In this document: positions 63,282 through 64,000 of the stretch, piece after piece | How the letters are laid out: every line of letters begins with the position of its first letter | How positions within the stretch are numbered: the first letter of the stretch is position 1 | NCBI RefSeq assembly: GCF_004358095.2 | Contig: NZ_SMZJ02000002.1 | Location: 186,001 to 250,000 of the forward strand | DNA length: 64,000 nt | From: Seonamhaeicola sediminis | GTDB lineage: Bacteria > Bacteroidota > Bacteroidia > Flavobacteriales > Flavobacteriaceae | Reading direction: 5' to 3' | Notes under the pieces: generated by a model | Told to the model about the DNA's origin: nothing | What the model saw: only the letters and a program-made list of their open reading frames with translations | Databases searched by the model: none | Program-made: the position numbers and the translations under genes

Positions 63282-64000
63282 TTAAATATTGGTATAGATG
63301 TAGCTGTTAAGGTCTTTATTATAGTACCCAAAAATATAATCATTACCAGTTTTAAAAATAGTTTGTAATGGGGCCGTTTCTAAATTCATCTTATCAACAT
63401 ATTCTTTAATCCGATCAAAGCCATTTAAAGGAATATTTCCTGAAACATGATTAAAACTTTCATCAAACAAACATTCTATTCTAGTAGACTTAGTAGTAAT
63501 ATAAGAATGATATGAAGAGGTAAGTAATTGATGTGCTGCTATTGCCATTAAACCTCCAACTAAGCCTCCTGGATAATAATAACCCATTTGAGCTTGTTGC
63601 TTTGGCTCACTACTTCCTATGCTAATCACATAATTTCCTCCCATTTTATATACATAGGTGCTGATTTTTGAATTAGTTACTTTTCTTATAAATTGAGTTG
63701 TTTTGTCGAGCTCTCGATAATTTTTAAAATCGCCCCCTTCTAATATTATTGGTGTATTCTTAAACCTTATAGAATCCTTTCTACTAAAATTCAGTCTTTT
63801 AATTAATTCTTTAGTGCTTCTGTCGTAAATATCATAAGTCAACCCTTCCTTTGAAATATACATGTTAAAGAAGTAATCTCCATAAATAAAAGAATTAGCT
63901 TTATTCCAAAGGTCTTCCTTCTTATAATTTACATTATCAAATTTTGAATATTCATAACTTCCATCATCTACATTAATATCAATTATATAAGTGCAATGGT
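63282..64000 (-). CDS. Gene cut by the window end, unknown exported-type protein
   Basis: The frame is open from 63282 to the edge of the window; a first ATG in it lies at 63863, but no stop occurs upstream of that, so the true start is outside. At least 239 residues are visible. A Gly/Tyr-rich segment with GGLVGGLMAIAAHQ (about two thirds along) could be a weak membrane or turn segment. The rest is strand-rich and polar. No family is recognised. Confidence 0.65.
   Translation of the reverse strand, partial: HCTYIIDINVDDGSYEYSKFDNVNYKKEDLWNKANSFIYGDYFFNMYISKEGLTYDIYDRSTKELIKRLNFSRKDSIRFKNTPIILEGGDFKNYRELDKTTQFIRKVTNSKISTYVYKMGGNYVISIGSSEPKQQAQMGYYYPGGLVGGLMAIAAHQLLTSSYHSYITTKSTRIECLFDESFNHVSGNIPLNGFDRIKEYVDKMNLETAPLQTIFKTGNDYIFGYYNKDLNSYIYTNI

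Noticed and set aside
1-64000. CRISPR array, prophage, insertion sequence or defence island
   Set aside because: No regular direct repeats with spacers, no transposase, integrase, restriction or toxin-antitoxin genes were found. The DUF2975/HTH operon is not a toxin-antitoxin pair by any clear sign.

Overview
The window comes from the chromosome of a member of the Flavobacteriaceae (Bacteroidota). The evidence is the AT-rich sequence, many promoters of the Bacteroidota type (TAnnTTTG, sometimes with an upstream TTTG at 19 bases), a type IX secretion component (PorZ) beside a type IX secreted protein, and family-typical blocks such as MoxR/Bat, recO-porZ and gdhA with a divergent outer-membrane gene. 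There is no rRNA, insertion sequence, phage, plasmid gene or CRISPR array. One tRNA (Asn) is present.

Layout. 1-9.6 kb: the tail of a cut gene, then the aerotolerance (Bat) operon: MoxR ATPase, DUF58 protein, a two-TM protein, BatA, BatB, BatC, BatD and BatE. 9.7-15.8 kb: an inorganic-carbon cluster with two SulP transporters, a UspA-like protein, a DUF2490 outer-membrane protein and a beta-carbonic anhydrase. 15.8-19.8 kb: cvpA, a small unknown gene, pheS, a DUF3157 protein, and a minus-strand operon of two DUF2975 membrane proteins plus a Cro/C1-type repressor. 19.9-25.7 kb: a biotin operon (bioF, a DUF2007-like gene, bioD, bioA, a beta-ketoacyl synthase, bioB). 25.8-38.4 kb: a JmjC-like protein, recX, a T9SS substrate, a TonB-dependent receptor, recO, porZ, gdhA, a small outer-membrane protein, DinB-like and ArsC-like proteins. 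38.4-39.8 kb: a gene-poor stretch with a small membrane protein, tRNA-Asn and two candidate small RNAs.

39.8-51.7 kb: rseP, a SCO1-like protein, feoA-feoB and a small Cys-rich Feo partner, a DUF1080 protein, then a metal-uptake operon: DtxR-type regulator with a perfect 18-bp palindrome in front, an outer-membrane barrel, a TroA-like lipoprotein, an ABC ATPase and two permeases that both carry a C-terminal winged-helix-like tail, followed by yraN. 51.8-58.6 kb: a TlpA-type protein, mfd, a TerB-like protein, and a TPR protein preceded by a long structured leader with mutually exclusive hairpins. 58.7-64 kb: an exported enolase-superfamily protein, then a minus-strand run with two tiny Cys/His-rich genes, ferritin, a cupredoxin-like protein, an AhpD-like protein, an AraC regulator and a gene cut by the window end.

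Metal handling is a recurring theme (Feo, TroA-type ABC, ferritin, small Cys/His proteins). The most unusual features are the attenuator-like leader at 57.5-57.85 kb, the paired operators around the DUF2975/HTH promoter, the permease-winged-helix fusions, the condensing enzyme inside the biotin operon, and the candidate small RNA at 39.2 kb. All functional statements rest on reading the sequence and on family knowledge; no database search was possible.
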